In this document: one piece after another, positions 23,033 through 36,967 of the stretch
Numbering within the stretch: the stretch's first letter is position 1
Layout of the letters: the number at the start of each line of letters is the position of its first letter
NCBI RefSeq assembly: GCF_000826105.1
Contig: NZ_CCYK01000007.1
Coordinates: 372,001 to 436,000, forward strand
Direction: 5' to 3'
DNA: 64,000 nt
Source of the DNA: Pseudomonas massiliensis
Lineage (GTDB): Bacteria > Pseudomonadota > Gammaproteobacteria > Pseudomonadales > Pseudomonadaceae
Program-made: the position numbers and the translations under genes
The notes under the pieces: model-generated
Told to the model about the DNA's origin: nothing
Seen by the model: the letters and a program-made list of their open reading frames with translations, nothing else
Databases searched by the model: none

Positions 23033-24084
23033 TGTCTTGATCATGGCGGGCGGTACCGGGGGGCATGTGTTCCCGGCCCTGGCCTGCGCCCGTGAATTCC
23101 AGGCCCGGGGCTACCAGGTCCACTGGCTCGGTACGCCTCGGGGTATCGAAAACGATCTGGTCCCGACGGCCGGCATCACCCTGCATCGCATCGAGGCCAG
23201 CGGTCTGCGCGGCAAGGGGCGCCTGGCGTTGTTCAAGGCACCCCTGATGCTGGTCAGGTCGGTGCTGCAGGCCCGTGCGATCATCCGGCGGCTCAAGCCA
23301 GCCTGCGTGGTTGGCTTCGGTGGCTATGTCACCGGCCCCGGCGGCCTGGCTGCCAGGCTCGCTGGCATCCCTGTGGTGGTGCACGAACAGAATGCCGTGG
23401 CAGGTACCGCCAATCGGTTGCTGCTGCCCCTGGCCAGCAGAGTCTGCGAAGCTTTCCCCGGCACCTTCGCTGATTCGGGAAAATGCCTGACTACTGGCAA
23501 TCCGGTGCGCGCGGAATTGTTCCTGGAAAGCCAGCGCGCCACACTCGCGGGCCGCCGGCCACGGTTGCTGGTGATGGGCGGCAGCCTGGGCGCCGAACCG
23601 CTTAACAAACTGGTGCCAGAAGCCCTGGCCCGCTTGCCTGAAGCCCACCGTCCCGAGGTTTTCCATCAGGCCGGCAAGCAACACGACGCGATCACGGCCG
23701 AACGTTACCGAGCCGCCGGGGTGCAGGCCGAGGTGGCGCCATTCATCGCCGACATGGCCCAGGCCTATGCCTGGGCCGACCTGGTGATCTGCCGGGCTGG
23801 CGCCCTTACCGTAAGCGAGCTGGCCGCCGCCGGTTTGCCGTCCTTGCTGGTGCCCTTGCCCCACGCCATCGACGACCACCAAAGCCGCAATGCCGAATTT
23901 CTGGCCCGCGAAGGCGCAGCCTTCGTCATGCCGCAAGCAACAACCGGCGCCGCCGAACTGGCCGAGCGCCTTGAAGAGGTTTTGATGCAACCGCAAAAAC
24001 TCGTGACCATGGCCCAGACCGCCCGCCGGCTGGCAAAACCCGATGCCACCCGTAGCGTCGTCGACGCTTGCCTGGAGGTGGCCC

Positions 24085-24092
<8 letters not shown>
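23022..24092 (+). CDS. murG: Lipid II synthase MurG (GlcNAc transferase)
   Basis: A 356-residue GT-B glycosyltransferase with the N-terminal G-loop GGTGGH (residues 10-15), the second G-loop [11 protein letters not shown] and the sugar-nucleotide motif [15 protein letters not shown]. It adds GlcNAc to lipid I on the inner face of the membrane. ATG at 23022 gives [11 protein letters not shown]; the start lies inside the ftsW end and its own end overlaps murC by eight bases. Confidence 0.97.
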
Positions 24093-26495
<2,403 letters not shown>

Positions 26496-26498
26496 CCG

Positions 26499-27365
26499 AT
26501 GCGCGTCGCGACCCTTCGTCATCAGCAGCCCATGCCCAGCCGCAAGGCACCGCCTCGTGGCGCGAGCCGCATGGTCGCCAAGGAGCCGGCCGGCACGCGG
26601 ATGCCGCGGCCCAGCGGCGGTTTCTTCAAGCGCCTGCTCTGGCCGCTGTTGCTGGTAGGGCTGGCCGCCGCTACCTACGAAGGTTCGCAGCGTGCGCTGC
26701 CTTACCTGGACAGGCCCATTTCTAAAATCAACGTGCAGGGCGACTTGAGCTATGTGAGCCAACAGGCGGTACAGCAGCGAATCGCGCCCTACGCCAATGC
26801 CCGTTTCTTCAGCATCGACCTCACCGGCATGCGGGTGGAACTGGAGCAGATGCCCTGGATCGCCCACGCGGAAGTGCGTCGCGTGTGGCCTGACCAGGTC
26901 GTGATCCGACTCGAAGAGCAGCTGCCGGTCGCCCGCTGGGGCGAGGGCCAGCTGCTGAACAACCAAGGCCAGGCGTTCGCCCCGCGCGAACTGGCCAACT
27001 ATGAGCACCTGCCGCAGCTGTTCGGCCCGCAACGTGCTCAACAACAGGTCATGCAGCAGTATCAAGTGCTCAGCCAGATGCTTCGGCCTCTCGGTTTCTC
27101 CATAGCACGGCTTGAATTGCGTGAACGTGGCAGCTGGTTCCTGACCACGGGCGCGGGTAGCGCCGGGCCAGGTATCGATTTGCTGCTCGGGCGTGATCAT
27201 CTGGTGGAAAAGCTGCGCCGGTTCATCGCCATCTACGACAAAACACTAAAAGACCAGATCACGAATATCGCCCGCGTCGATCTGCGCTACGCCAACGGCC
27301 TGGCCGTTGGCTGGCGTGATCCGAACGCGGCGGCGCCAGCGGTCCCGACCGTGGCGAAGAATTGA
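26499..27365 (+). CDS. ftsQ: Cell division protein FtsQ
   Basis: A 288-residue bitopic protein: a basic cytoplasmic tail of about 45 residues, one membrane helix near 45-63, then a POTRA domain beginning at [14 protein letters not shown] and the beta domain. FtsQ recruits FtsB and FtsL to the divisome. The long basic N-terminal tail is usual for pseudomonads. Position between ddlB and ftsA supports the call. Confidence 0.95.
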   Translation: MRVATLRHQQPMPSRKAPPRGASRMVAKEPAGTRMPRPSGGFFKRLLWPLLLVGLAAATYEGSQRALPYLDRPISKINVQGDLSYVSQQAVQQRIAPYANARFFSIDLTGMRVELEQMPWIAHAEVRRVWPDQVVIRLEEQLPVARWGEGQLLNNQGQAFAPRELANYEHLPQLFGPQRAQQQVMQQYQVLSQMLRPLGFSIARLELRERGSWFLTTGAGSAGPGIDLLLGRDHLVEKLRRFIAIYDKTLKDQITNIARVDLRYANGLAVGWRDPNAAAPAVPTVAKN

Positions 27366-27378
27366 CAAGAGGCAGGAC

Positions 27379-28638
27379 ATGGCAAACGCGCAAAGCGGCA
27401 AAATGATCGTCGGGCTGGATATCGGCACCTCCAAGGTGGTGGCGCTGGTGGGCGAAGTCGCGGCCGATGGCACCCTGGAGATCGTCGGTATCGGAACGCA
27501 CCCGTCCCGCGGCCTGAAGAAGGGCGTGGTGGTGAACATCGAGTCCACGGTGCAGTCCATCCAGCGCGCCGTGGAAGAAGCGCAACTGATGGCGGGCTGC
27601 CGTATCCATTCAGCGTTCGTGGGCGTGGCGGGTAACCATATCCGCAGCCTCAACTCCCATGGCATCGTCGCCATCCGCGACCGCGAAGTCAGCACCGCCG
27701 ACCTGGAGCGTGTACTGGATGCGGCCCAGGCGGTGGCCATTCCAGCGGACCAGCGGGTACTGCACACCCTGCCGCAGGACTACGTCATCGACAACCAGGA
27801 GGGCGTGCGCGAGCCGCTGGGCATGTCTGGCGTTCGCCTGGAAGCCAAGGTCCATGTGGTGACCTGCGCGGTGAACGCTGCCCAGAACATTGAAAAGTGC
27901 GTGCGCCGTTGCGGCCTGGAAATCGACGACATCATCCTCGAGCAGCTGGCCTCGGCCTATTCGGTGCTCACCGATGACGAGAAGGAGCTGGGCGTATGCC
28001 TGGTGGATATCGGTGGCGGCACCACCGATATCGCGATCTTCACCGAGGGGGCCATTCGCCATACGGCGGTCATCCCGATCGCCGGGGACCAGGTCACCAA
28101 CGACATCGCCATGGCGCTGCGCACGCCTACCCAGTATGCCGAAGAAATCAAGATTCGCTACGCCTGCTGCCTGGCCAAGCTGGCCGGCGCGGGCGAGACC
28201 ATCAAGGTGCCAAGCGTGGGCGACCGCCCGCCACGGGAATTGTCTCGCCAGGCCTTGGCCGAGGTGGTCGAGCCGCGTTATGACGAGCTCTTCACCCTGA
28301 TCCAGGCCGAGCTGCGCCGTAGTGGCTACGAAGACCTGATTCCCGCCGGCATCGTGTTGACCGGTGGCACCGCCAAGATGGAAGGCGCGGTGGAGCTCGC
28401 CGAAGAGATCTTCCACATGCCGGTGCGCCTGGGCGTGCCGCATACCGTGCGGGGGCTGGATGACCTCATCCGCAACCCGATCTATTCGACAGGCGTGGGT
28501 CTGCTGACCTACGGCCTGCAGAAGCAATCCGAAGGCGTAACCCTGACCGGCCTGGCCGGTCGCGAGAGCAGCTACGGCGACGAGCCCAAGGCGCCGGTGC
28601 TGGAACGCCTCAAGCGGTGGGTTCAGGGCAATTTCTGA
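27379..28638 (+). CDS. ftsA: Cell division protein FtsA
   Basis: A 419-residue actin-fold protein beginning MANAQSGKMIVGLDIGTSKVV, with phosphate-binding segments CLVDIGGGTTDIAIF and GIVLTGGTAKMEG, and a C-terminal amphipathic membrane-targeting helix LKRWVQGNF. FtsA tethers FtsZ filaments to the membrane. The ATG at 27379 is preceded by GGCAGG. ftsZ follows after 46 bases. Confidence 0.97.
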   Translation: MANAQSGKMIVGLDIGTSKVVALVGEVAADGTLEIVGIGTHPSRGLKKGVVVNIESTVQSIQRAVEEAQLMAGCRIHSAFVGVAGNHIRSLNSHGIVAIRDREVSTADLERVLDAAQAVAIPADQRVLHTLPQDYVIDNQEGVREPLGMSGVRLEAKVHVVTCAVNAAQNIEKCVRRCGLEIDDIILEQLASAYSVLTDDEKELGVCLVDIGGGTTDIAIFTEGAIRHTAVIPIAGDQVTNDIAMALRTPTQYAEEIKIRYACCLAKLAGAGETIKVPSVGDRPPRELSRQALAEVVEPRYDELFTLIQAELRRSGYEDLIPAGIVLTGGTAKMEGAVELAEEIFHMPVRLGVPHTVRGLDDLIRNPIYSTGVGLLTYGLQKQSEGVTLTGLAGRESSYGDEPKAPVLERLKRWVQGNF

Positions 28639-28684
28639 TAACAGCAGTAGGCGAATAAAACTAGAGAATGGAAGGAGAGGGAAC

Positions 28685-29878
28685 ATGTTCGAGCTGGTAG
28701 ACAACATCCCACAAAGCCCGGTCATCAAAGTGATCGGTGTCGGTGGTGGCGGCGGCAACGCGGTCAACCACATGGTCAAGAGCAACATCGAGGGCGTGGA
28801 GTTCATCTGCGCCAACACCGACGCCCAGGCGTTGAAGAACATCGGCGCGCGTACCGTACTGCAGCTGGGTACCGGCGTGACCAAGGGGCTGGGCGCCGGT
28901 GCCAACCCTGAAGTTGGCCGTCAGGCCGCCATGGAAGACCGCGAGCGTATCGCCGAGGTACTGCAAGGTACCAACATGGTGTTCATCACCACCGGCATGG
29001 GCGGCGGCACCGGTACCGGCGCCGCACCGATCATCGCCGAAGTGGCCAAGGAACTGGGCATCCTCACCGTGGCGGTCGTGACCCGGCCATTCCCCTTCGA
29101 AGGCCGCAAGCGCATGCAGATCGCCGACGAAGGCATCCGCTCCCTGGCCGAAAGCGTCGACTCGTTGATCACCATCCCCAACGAGAAGCTGCTGACCATC
29201 CTGGGCAAGGACGCCAGCCTGCTGTCGGCCTTCGCCAAGGCCGACGACGTACTGGCCGGCGCGGTGCGTGGCATTTCCGACATCATCAAGCGCCCCGGCA
29301 TGATCAACGTCGACTTCGCCGACGTGCGCACCGTGATGAGCGAGATGGGCATGGCCATGATGGGCACTGGCTGCGCCAGCGGCCCGAACCGCGCTCGCGA
29401 GGCCACCGAGGCGGCCATTCGCAACCCGTTGCTCGAGGACGTCAACCTGCAGGGCGCGCGTGGCATCCTGGTGAACATCACCGCCGGCCCGGACCTGTCC
29501 CTGGGCGAGTACTCCGATGTAGGTAGCATCATCGAAGCCTTCGCCTCCGACCACGCCATGGTCAAGGTCGGTACCGTGATCGATCCGGACATGCGCGATG
29601 AGCTGCACGTTACCGTCGTGGCCACCGGCCTGGGCGCCAAGATCGAGAAGCCGGTCAAGGTCATCGACAACACCATGCAGGCGGCCGTCGCCCAGCAGAC
29701 CCCGGCTCCGGCCCCGGTTCGCCAGGAACAGCCAGCGGTCAACTACCGTGACCTGGAGCGCCCCACTGTCATGCGCAACCAGGCTCATGCCGGCGCTGCC
29801 GCGGCCGCCAAGCTCAACCCCAACGACGACCTGGACTACCTGGATATCCCGGCATTCCTGCGTCGCCAAGCCGATTAA
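28685..29878 (+). CDS. ftsZ: Cell division GTPase FtsZ
   Basis: A 397-residue tubulin homologue. The GTP-binding tubulin signature GGGTGTG lies near residues 106-112; an Ala/Pro-rich linker starts near residue 330. The conserved C-terminal peptide DYLDIPAFLRRQAD binds FtsA and ZipA. The RBS is very strong (GGAAGGAGAGGG just before the ATG), fitting the high level of FtsZ needed for the Z-ring. Confidence 0.98.
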   Translation: MFELVDNIPQSPVIKVIGVGGGGGNAVNHMVKSNIEGVEFICANTDAQALKNIGARTVLQLGTGVTKGLGAGANPEVGRQAAMEDRERIAEVLQGTNMVFITTGMGGGTGTGAAPIIAEVAKELGILTVAVVTRPFPFEGRKRMQIADEGIRSLAESVDSLITIPNEKLLTILGKDASLLSAFAKADDVLAGAVRGISDIIKRPGMINVDFADVRTVMSEMGMAMMGTGCASGPNRAREATEAAIRNPLLEDVNLQGARGILVNITAGPDLSLGEYSDVGSIIEAFASDHAMVKVGTVIDPDMRDELHVTVVATGLGAKIEKPVKVIDNTMQAAVAQQTPAPAPVRQEQPAVNYRDLERPTVMRNQAHAGAAAAAKLNPNDDLDYLDIPAFLRRQAD

Positions 29879-29954
29879 TGCAATTTATCAGGGGTATAAG
29901 GGTGATTGGTGTTCAGCAAAGGCGGGCTCTGTTATCATCGCCAGCCTTTGTTGA

Positions 29955-30902
<948 letters not shown>

Positions 30903-30925
30903 GCTCGAACCTTCTCTCTAGATTC

Positions 30926-30950
30926 AGGCCACCTTCGGGTGGCCTTTTTT
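30926..30950 (+). terminator. Intrinsic terminator after lpxC
   Basis: AGGCCACC / GGTGGCCT with a TTCG loop and six T's, 24 bases after the lpxC stop, marks the end of the dcw transcript. Confidence 0.93.
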
Positions 30951-30983
30951 ATTAGTGGTGCCGCAGTCATGGGCTAAGCATCA

Positions 30984-31007
30984 GGTGGGAGCCAGCGTAG
31001 CTGGCGA
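30984..31007. repeat. REP-like palindromic element (single copy)
   Basis: GGGAGCCAGCGTAGCTGGCGA folds as GCCAGC / GCTGGC and closely matches both arms of the element at 57670-57736. It lies between the convergent lpxC and dciA genes. Confidence 0.6.
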
Positions 31008-31096
31008 GCTTGCGCGCGCATCTGGTCGGTTCGACGGCTGAAGTGCCTTCTAATGGCAAGGGTGGGCTATTCCTCGTGACCTTCGCTACCGAAGGA

Positions 31097-31552
31097 TCAC
31101 TTGCGCCTATGGCGCGCCAGACGCTCCAAGGCGGCGCGCAGATTCGGGTCCGTGACGCCTTCGGCCGCTGCCTGAAGGCTCTCGGCGGCCGTATCGGAAA
31201 GGTTCAGGCCCGGGCCCGAGGCGCGACGGGGGCCGACGCTGGGTTGCACCTTGAAGAGAATACGGGTCAGGCCAGCGAATTCAGGCATCCCCTGCAAGCC
31301 CTGCTGCAGGCGCCGCTGCTGGTAGCGCAGGCGGGTAGCCCAATGACCGTCGGTGACCACCAACAGCAGGCTGCCCTCGCGCCAGGCGGCCACATGGCAA
31401 TGCTCGCGGGCGGCAGGTTGCAGCTGGGTATCCAGCAGTCTCTTGATCTGGCTCAGCCGCTGGGCCTGGCTCAGCAGCGCCTTGAGCGGCCGCGCCTCGC
31501 GCAGTAGTACGGCGGGTGGGCGGGCCGCGCTCGTCTCCGGTGGGGCAGGCAT
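31097..31552 (-). CDS. dciA: DciA-type DUF721 protein (replicative helicase loader candidate)
   Basis: A 151-residue DUF721 protein. The folded N-terminal core of about 110 residues includes LKALLSQAQRLSQIKRLLD and the beta-rich AAWREGSLLLVVTDGHWATRL stretch; the C-terminal part is polar and likely flexible. DciA is the ancestral operator of DnaB helicase in bacteria without DnaC. Its place between lpxC and secA is typical of Pseudomonas. The DnaB role comes from the family. Confidence 0.88.
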   Translation of the reverse strand: MPAPPETSAARPPAVLLREARPLKALLSQAQRLSQIKRLLDTQLQPAAREHCHVAAWREGSLLLVVTDGHWATRLRYQQRRLQQGLQGMPEFAGLTRILFKVQPSVGPRRASGPGLNLSDTAAESLQAAAEGVTDPNLRAALERLARHRRK

Positions 31553-31799
31553 GGTACCAGAAGCCAGCGGGGTCGTATGTTACGCCGAGCGCCATGACGA
31601 TTGCTTCAGAAGCTTGAAGTTGGGAAAAAAGGCCTTATTGTAAACCCGCCCCGTAAAAGCGCTGTGCCAGCATGGTGGTCTCGCCACTTTCCTCTCCATC
31701 GTTTCCGGGTAGAATGCTCGTTCGCATGCGGCCATGAGGGCTGCGCGGGCGACTCCTGGGGCCGCCCCTCCATCCCAAAGTGTGGAAGATCCAGCCGAT

Positions 31800-34541
31800 A
31801 TGTTTGCGCCTTTGTTGAAAAAACTTTTTGGAAGCAAGAACGAGCGTGAAGTCAAGCGCATGCTCAAGACGGTGGCTATCGTCAATGCCTTCGAAGAGAA
31901 AATGGTCGCGCTCTCGGACGAGCAACTGCGTGCCAAGACTCCCGAGTTCCAGGCTCGCTTCGCCAAAGGTGAATCCCTCGACGCCTTGCTGCCGGAAGCC
32001 TTCGCCGTCTGTCGCGAAGCCGGCAAGCGGATCATGGGCATGCGTCACTTCGACGTGCAGCTCATCGGCGGCATGACCCTCCACGAAGGCCGCATCGCCG
32101 AGATGCGTACCGGCGAGGGCAAGACCCTCGTAGCCACCCTGGCGGTGTACCTCAATGCCCTGTCCGGCAAGGGCGTCCATGTGGTGACCGTGAACGACTA
32201 CCTGGCCCGCCGGGACGCCAACTGGATGCGCCCGCTGTATGAGTTCCTCGGCCTGAGCGTAGGCGTGGTCACGCCCTTCCAGCCCCCGGAAGAGAAGCGC
32301 GCCGCCTATGCCGCCGACATTACCTACGGCACCAACAACGAATTCGGCTTCGACTACCTGCGCGACAACATGGCCTTCAGCCTGGAAGAGAAGTTCCAGC
32401 GCGAGCTGAATTTCGCCGTGATCGACGAAGTGGACTCCATCCTCATCGACGAAGCCCGTACGCCGCTGATCATTTCCGGCCAGGCCGAGGACAGCTCTCG
32501 CCTGTACATGGAGATCAACCGCCTGATCCCGCGCCTCAAGCAGCACATCGAGGAGGTGGAAGGCCAGGTGACCCAGCAGGGCCACTTCACCGTCGACGAA
32601 AAGAGCCGCCAGGTCGAACTCAACGAGGCGGGCCATCAGTTCATCGAGGAACTGCTCACCCAGGCCGACCTGCTCTCCGAGGGCGAGAGCCTGTATTCGG
32701 CCCATAACCTTGGCCTGCTGACCCACGTCTATGCCGGCCTGCGCGCGCATAAGCTGTTCCACCGCAACGTGGAGTACATCGTGCAGGATGGCAACATCCT
32801 GCTGATCGACGAGCACACCGGCCGTACCATGCCGGGTCGCCGTCTGTCCGAGGGCCTGCACCAGGCCATCGAGGCCAAGGAGGGGCTCAAGATCCAGGCC
32901 GAAAGCCAGACGCTGGCCTCGACCACCTTCCAGAACTATTTCCGTCTCTACACCAAACTGTCGGGCATGACCGGCACCGCGGACACCGAGGCCTTCGAGT
33001 TCCAGCAGATCTACAACCTGCCGGTGATGGTGATTCCGCCGAACCGTCCGTTGGCGCGCAAGGACTTCAACGACCTGGTGTACCTCACCGCCGATGAGAA
33101 GTACGCTGCGATCATCGCAGACATCAAGCAGTGCATGGCCACCGGCCGGCCGGTGCTGGTGGGTACGGCTACCATCGAAACCTCCGAGCACATGTCCAAC
33201 CTGCTCAAGCAGGAAGGCATCGATCACAAGGTGCTCAACGCCAAGTATCACGAGAAGGAAGCGGAAATCATCGCCCAGGCCGGCCGCCCAGGCGCGCTGA
33301 CCATCGCCACCAACATGGCCGGTCGTGGTACGGACATTCTGCTTGGCGGCAACTGGGAGGTGGAAGTCGCCGCCCTGGAGAACCCGACCGAGGAGCAGAT
33401 CGCCCAGATCAAGGCCGACTGGCAGAAGCGTCACCAGCAAGTACTGGAAGCCGGTGGCCTGCATGTGATCGCTTCCGAGCGTCACGAATCGCGCCGCATC
33501 GACAACCAGTTGCGCGGCCGCGCGGGGCGCCAGGGCGACGCCGGTTCCAGCCGTTTCTACCTGTCCCTGGAAGATCCTCTGATGCGCATCTTCGCCTCGG
33601 ACCGGGTCAAGAACTTCATGAAGGCACTGGGGATGCAGTCCGGCGAGGCTATCGAGCACCGCATGGTCACCAATGCCATCGAGAAAGCCCAACGCAAGGT
33701 CGAGGGCCGCAACTTCGACATCCGCAAGCAGTTGCTGGAGTTCGACGACGTTTCCAGCGAGCAGCGCAAGGTGATCTACCACATGCGCAACAGCCTGCTG
33801 GCGGCCGAGAACATTGGCGACACCATCGCCGAGTTCCGCGAGGACGTGCTCAACAGCATCGTGTCCCAGCACATCCCGCCCCAGTCGCTGCCGGAGCAGT
33901 GGGACATCCCTGGCCTTGAGGCGGCCCTGCAGGCCGAATTCGCCGTGGACCTGCCCATCCAGAAGTGGCTGGACGACGACGAGAAGCTTTACGAGGAAAC
34001 GCTGCGCGAGCGCCTGCTGGCTGAAATCCTGTCGGCGTACAACGAGAAGGAAAACCAGGCCAGCACCGAAGCCCTGCGTACCTTCGAGAAGCAGATCCTG
34101 CTGCGGGTGATCGACGACCTGTGGAAGGATCACCTGTCCACCATGGATCATCTGCGCCACGGCATTCATCTGCGCGGATACGCCCAGAAGAACCCCAAGC
34201 AGGAATACAAGCGCGAGTCGTTCACTCTGTTCCAGGAACTGCTCGATTCGATCAAGCGCGACACCATTCGCGTGCTGTCCCACGTGCAGGTTCGCCGCGA
34301 GGACCCGGCCGAGGAAGAAGCGCGCCTGCGTCGCGAAGCCGAGGAACTGGCCCAGCGCATGCAGTTCCGCCATGCCGAGGCCCCAGGCCTGGACGAGCCC
34401 GAAGCGCTGGACACCCCGCCCGAGGGGGACGTGGCCGCCGCCCTGGCGCCCGTGCGCAACGAGCAGAAGCTTGGCCGTAACGAACTCTGCTGGTGCGGTT
34501 CCGGCAAGAAATTCAAGCATTGCCATGGGCGTATCGAATAA
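31800..34541 (+). CDS. secA: Preprotein translocase ATPase SecA
   Basis: Complete SecA, 913 residues. Walker A GEGKT is at 105-109; the Walker B region follows as [21 protein letters not shown]. The C-terminal zinc-binding motif [14 protein letters not shown] near the end binds SecB. SecA pushes secretory proteins through SecYEG. ATG at 31800 starts the canonical [17 protein letters not shown]; a longer open frame upstream is not supported. A TAGAAT -10-like box at 31710-31715 may be part of its promoter. No SecM-like leader peptide was found in the upstream 250 bases. Confidence 0.98.
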   Translation: MFAPLLKKLFGSKNEREVKRMLKTVAIVNAFEEKMVALSDEQLRAKTPEFQARFAKGESLDALLPEAFAVCREAGKRIMGMRHFDVQLIGGMTLHEGRIAEMRTGEGKTLVATLAVYLNALSGKGVHVVTVNDYLARRDANWMRPLYEFLGLSVGVVTPFQPPEEKRAAYAADITYGTNNEFGFDYLRDNMAFSLEEKFQRELNFAVIDEVDSILIDEARTPLIISGQAEDSSRLYMEINRLIPRLKQHIEEVEGQVTQQGHFTVDEKSRQVELNEAGHQFIEELLTQADLLSEGESLYSAHNLGLLTHVYAGLRAHKLFHRNVEYIVQDGNILLIDEHTGRTMPGRRLSEGLHQAIEAKEGLKIQAESQTLASTTFQNYFRLYTKLSGMTGTADTEAFEFQQIYNLPVMVIPPNRPLARKDFNDLVYLTADEKYAAIIADIKQCMATGRPVLVGTATIETSEHMSNLLKQEGIDHKVLNAKYHEKEAEIIAQAGRPGALTIATNMAGRGTDILLGGNWEVEVAALENPTEEQIAQIKADWQKRHQQVLEAGGLHVIASERHESRRIDNQLRGRAGRQGDAGSSRFYLSLEDPLMRIFASDRVKNFMKALGMQSGEAIEHRMVTNAIEKAQRKVEGRNFDIRKQLLEFDDVSSEQRKVIYHMRNSLLAAENIGDTIAEFREDVLNSIVSQHIPPQSLPEQWDIPGLEAALQAEFAVDLPIQKWLDDDEKLYEETLRERLLAEILSAYNEKENQASTEALRTFEKQILLRVIDDLWKDHLSTMDHLRHGIHLRGYAQKNPKQEYKRESFTLFQELLDSIKRDTIRVLSHVQVRREDPAEEEARLRREAEELAQRMQFRHAEAPGLDEPEALDTPPEGDVAAALAPVRNEQKLGRNELCWCGSGKKFKHCHGRIE

Positions 34542-34571
34542 CCCTGGCAACGCCCTGGTCTGATTACCCTT

Positions 34572-34601
34572 ACGCCGCGTCGGCTCCTTCCGTCGCGGCG
34601 T
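34572..34601 (+). terminator. Hairpin between secA and argJ, possible terminator
   Basis: A long stem ACGCCGCG-CGG / CCG-CGCGGCGT, broken by one mismatch, lies 30 bases after the secA stop and is followed by a T-rich stretch (TTTACCTTTC). It is GC-rich with a weak T-tract. Confidence 0.55.
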
Positions 34602-34639
34602 TTACCTTTCTGGCTTCATCCCTTCCCAAGGAGTCATCA

Positions 34640-35857
34640 ATGGCTGTCGGTCTCGGTCCCTTGCCCACCCTGCATCCTGTCCCCGGTTTCGAACTGGGCA
34701 TCGCTTCGGCAGGCATCAAACGACCGGGCCGCAAGGACGTGGTGGTAATGCGCTGCGCTGAAGGCTCCAGCGTGGCGGGAGTGTTCACCCTCAATGCCTT
34801 CTGCGCGGCGCCGGTGATCCTGGCCAGGCAGCGGGTCAGCGGGGAGGTGCGTTACCTGCTGACCAATACCGGCAATGCCAATGCCGGTACCGGCCAGCCC
34901 GGGTTGGCCGCGGCTGAGCGTACCTGCGAGAGCCTGGCGCGCCTGGTGGGTGTCTCGGCCCAGGCCGTGCTGCCGTTCTCCACCGGTGTTATCGGCGAGC
35001 CACTGCCGGTAGAGAAGATCGAAGGCGCCCTGCAGACCGCCCTGGACAACCTTGCCGAGGGCAACTGGGCGGAGGCGGCGGTAGGCATCATGACCACCGA
35101 TACCCTGCCAAAGGGCGCCAGCCGTCAGTTCAGTCATGACGGCGTTACCATCACCGTGACCGGTATCAGCAAGGGTGCCGGGATGATCCGGCCCAACATG
35201 GCCACCATGCTGGGCTATATCGCGACCGACGCCAAGGTGGCCCAGCCCGTGCTGCAGGATCTGATCCGCGATGCGGCGAACAAGTCGTTCAATCGCATCA
35301 CCATCGATGGCGATACCTCCACCAACGACTGCTGCATGCTGGTAGCCACCGGCAAGGCCGCCTTGCCGGAGATCACCGAAGCCAGCGGGCCGTTGTTCGC
35401 GGCGTTGAAGCAGGCCGTGTTCGATGTGTGCATGGAGGTGGCACAGGCCATCGTGCGTGACGGCGAGGGTGCCACCAAGTTCGTGACCGTAGAGGTCAAC
35501 GGCGGCGGCAATCACCAGGAATGCCTGGATGTAGGCTATGCCGTAGCGCATTCGCCCTTGATCAAGACCGCGCTTTTCGCGTCGGACCCGAACTGGGGTC
35601 GTATCTTGGCCGCGGTGGGCCGCGCCGGCGTGCCCGAGCTGGATGTGAGCAGGATCGACGTTTACCTGGGCGATGTCTGCATTGCCAGCCAGGGGGGACG
35701 TGCTCCGACCTATACCGAGGAACAGGGCGCCGCGGTCATGGCCCAGGCCGAGATCGGCATTCGTATCGAACTGGGCCGTGGTGCTTGCAGCGAGACGATC
35801 TGGACCACTGACCTGTCTCATGAATACGTGAAGATCAACGCCGAGTACCGCACCTGA
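34640..35857 (+). CDS. argJ: Bifunctional glutamate N-acetyltransferase / ornithine acetyltransferase ArgJ
   Basis: A 405-residue ArgJ of arginine synthesis that recycles acetyl groups between acetylornithine and glutamate. The autocleavage site in MATMLGY puts the nucleophile at Thr189, so the protein is expected to mature into alpha and beta chains. ATG at 34640 has AAGGAG at good spacing and starts [18 protein letters not shown] 14-bp tandem repeat begins at its stop codon. Confidence 0.96.
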   Translation: MAVGLGPLPTLHPVPGFELGIASAGIKRPGRKDVVVMRCAEGSSVAGVFTLNAFCAAPVILARQRVSGEVRYLLTNTGNANAGTGQPGLAAAERTCESLARLVGVSAQAVLPFSTGVIGEPLPVEKIEGALQTALDNLAEGNWAEAAVGIMTTDTLPKGASRQFSHDGVTITVTGISKGAGMIRPNMATMLGYIATDAKVAQPVLQDLIRDAANKSFNRITIDGDTSTNDCCMLVATGKAALPEITEASGPLFAALKQAVFDVCMEVAQAIVRDGEGATKFVTVEVNGGGNHQECLDVGYAVAHSPLIKTALFASDPNWGRILAAVGRAGVPELDVSRIDVYLGDVCIASQGGRAPTYTEEQGAAVMAQAEIGIRIELGRGACSETIWTTDLSHEYVKINAEYRT

Positions 35858-35895
35858 CTGGCCGTAGCTGACTGGCCGTGGCTGACCGGCCAAGG
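35854..35895 (+). repeat. 14-bp tandem repeat, three copies, over the argJ stop codon
   Basis: Three consecutive 14-mers of the type CTGACYGGCCNNRG fill most of the argJ to Nudix gap; copies 1 and 2 differ at one base and copy 3 at three or four. The argJ TGA stop is inside copy 1. Confidence 0.8.
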
Positions 35896-35912
35896 CTGCC
35901 CAAGGAGAACAT

Positions 35913-36860
35913 GTGAAACGGGTTCATGTAGTCGCGGCGGTGATCCGTCGCGCCGATGGCAAGGTATTGATCGCCCGACGCGGCGCTACTCAGCATCAAG
36001 GCAACCTGTGGGAGTTTCCCGGGGGCAAGCTGGAGGCGGGCGAAACCCCGCGTGCCGGACTGGCCCGGGAGCTCGCCGAGGAGTTGGGCATCGAAGTCAC
36101 TTCAGCCCGCCCACTGATCCAGGTACCCCATGACTACCCGGACAAGCAGGTGCTGTTGGATGTCTGGGAAGTGGACGGCTTCAATGGCGAGCCTCATGGC
36201 GCTGAAGGCCAGCCGCTGGAGTGGGTAGCGCCCAGGGCGCTGGGGGAGTACGAATTTCCAGCGGCCAACCTGGCCATCGTCAGCGCGGCTCGCTTGCCAG
36301 CCAGCTACTTGATCACGCCGGACAACCTGCCGGGCCCTGAACTGCTTGGCGGACTGCGCGCCGCCATCGCTCAGGGCGCCCGGCTGGTGCAGTTGCGCGC
36401 GCCGGACCTCTACGATCCGCAATATCGGGACCTGGCCGTGGATGCGGTCGGGCTGTGCGCGGCCAAGGCCCAACTGATGCTCAAGGGGCCCTTGGAATGG
36501 CTGGGAGATTTTCCGTCGGCCGGGTGGCACCTGACCTCGGCTCAGTTGCGCAAGTATGCGCCCAACGGCCGCCCGTTCCCGGCGGACCGCTGGCTGGCGG
36601 CTTCCTGCCACAATGCTGAAGAGCTGGAACTGGCCGAACGCATGGGGGTGGATTTCGTGACCCTCTCGCCGATCCAGGCTACCCAGACCCACCCCGATGC
36701 CTCGCCCTTGGGCTGGGAACAGGCCCATGCGCTGATCGCCGGTTTCGGCAAGCCGGTGTACCTGCTGGGCGGGCTATCGCCAGGAGATTGCGACCGGGCC
36801 TGGAGCATCGGCGCTCAAGGCGTGGCAGGCATTCGCAGCTTCTGGCCCACCCCGCGGTAG
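35913..36860 (+). CDS. Nudix hydrolase (MutT-like) fused to a diverged ThiE/TenI-like domain
   Basis: A 315-residue fusion. The Nudix box GKLEAGETPRAGLARELAEELGI spans residues 38-60 with intact REL-EE residues, which suggests removal of oxidised nucleotides such as 8-oxo-dGTP, as in MutT. Residues about 130-315 have a TIM-barrel ThiE/TenI-like sequence, but thiamine-phosphate synthase residues look lost: QLRAP replaces QLRxK and TQTHPDA replaces the TxTK motif. The GTG at 35913 lies inside ATGTGA; the ATG two bases upstream is immediately stopped. The same fusion is common in Pseudomonas downstream of argJ. Confidence 0.88.
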   Translation: MKRVHVVAAVIRRADGKVLIARRGATQHQGNLWEFPGGKLEAGETPRAGLARELAEELGIEVTSARPLIQVPHDYPDKQVLLDVWEVDGFNGEPHGAEGQPLEWVAPRALGEYEFPAANLAIVSAARLPASYLITPDNLPGPELLGGLRAAIAQGARLVQLRAPDLYDPQYRDLAVDAVGLCAAKAQLMLKGPLEWLGDFPSAGWHLTSAQLRKYAPNGRPFPADRWLAASCHNAEELELAERMGVDFVTLSPIQATQTHPDASPLGWEQAHALIAGFGKPVYLLGGLSPGDCDRAWSIGAQGVAGIRSFWPTPR

Positions 36861-36912
36861 CAGCCGCGCCGGGCCACGCTGGCTTGCGCGCGACAGGCCT
36901 CAGATCAGGTTA

Positions 36913-36942
36913 TGAGCCGGTCGCGGCCAAGGCCGGCTGCTA
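36913..36942. repeat. REP-like palindrome between convergent genes
   Basis: GCCGG and GGCCGGC arms around GCGGCCAAG, followed by GCTAC-type sequence, resemble a Pseudomonas REP element. It lies between the Nudix fusion and the convergent adenosyltransferase gene. Assignment is tentative. Confidence 0.4.
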
Positions 36943-36967
36943 CGGCGGGTACCGACCACCTCTGCGC

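Noticed and set aside
31553-31799. A SecM-like arrest peptide upstream of secA
   Set aside because: No short open frame with RBS and arrest-like C-terminus is present.
31635-34550. A 971-codon open frame on the minus strand opposite secA
   Set aside because: It mirrors the highly conserved secA gene, has no recognisable domain, and arises from high GC codon bias.
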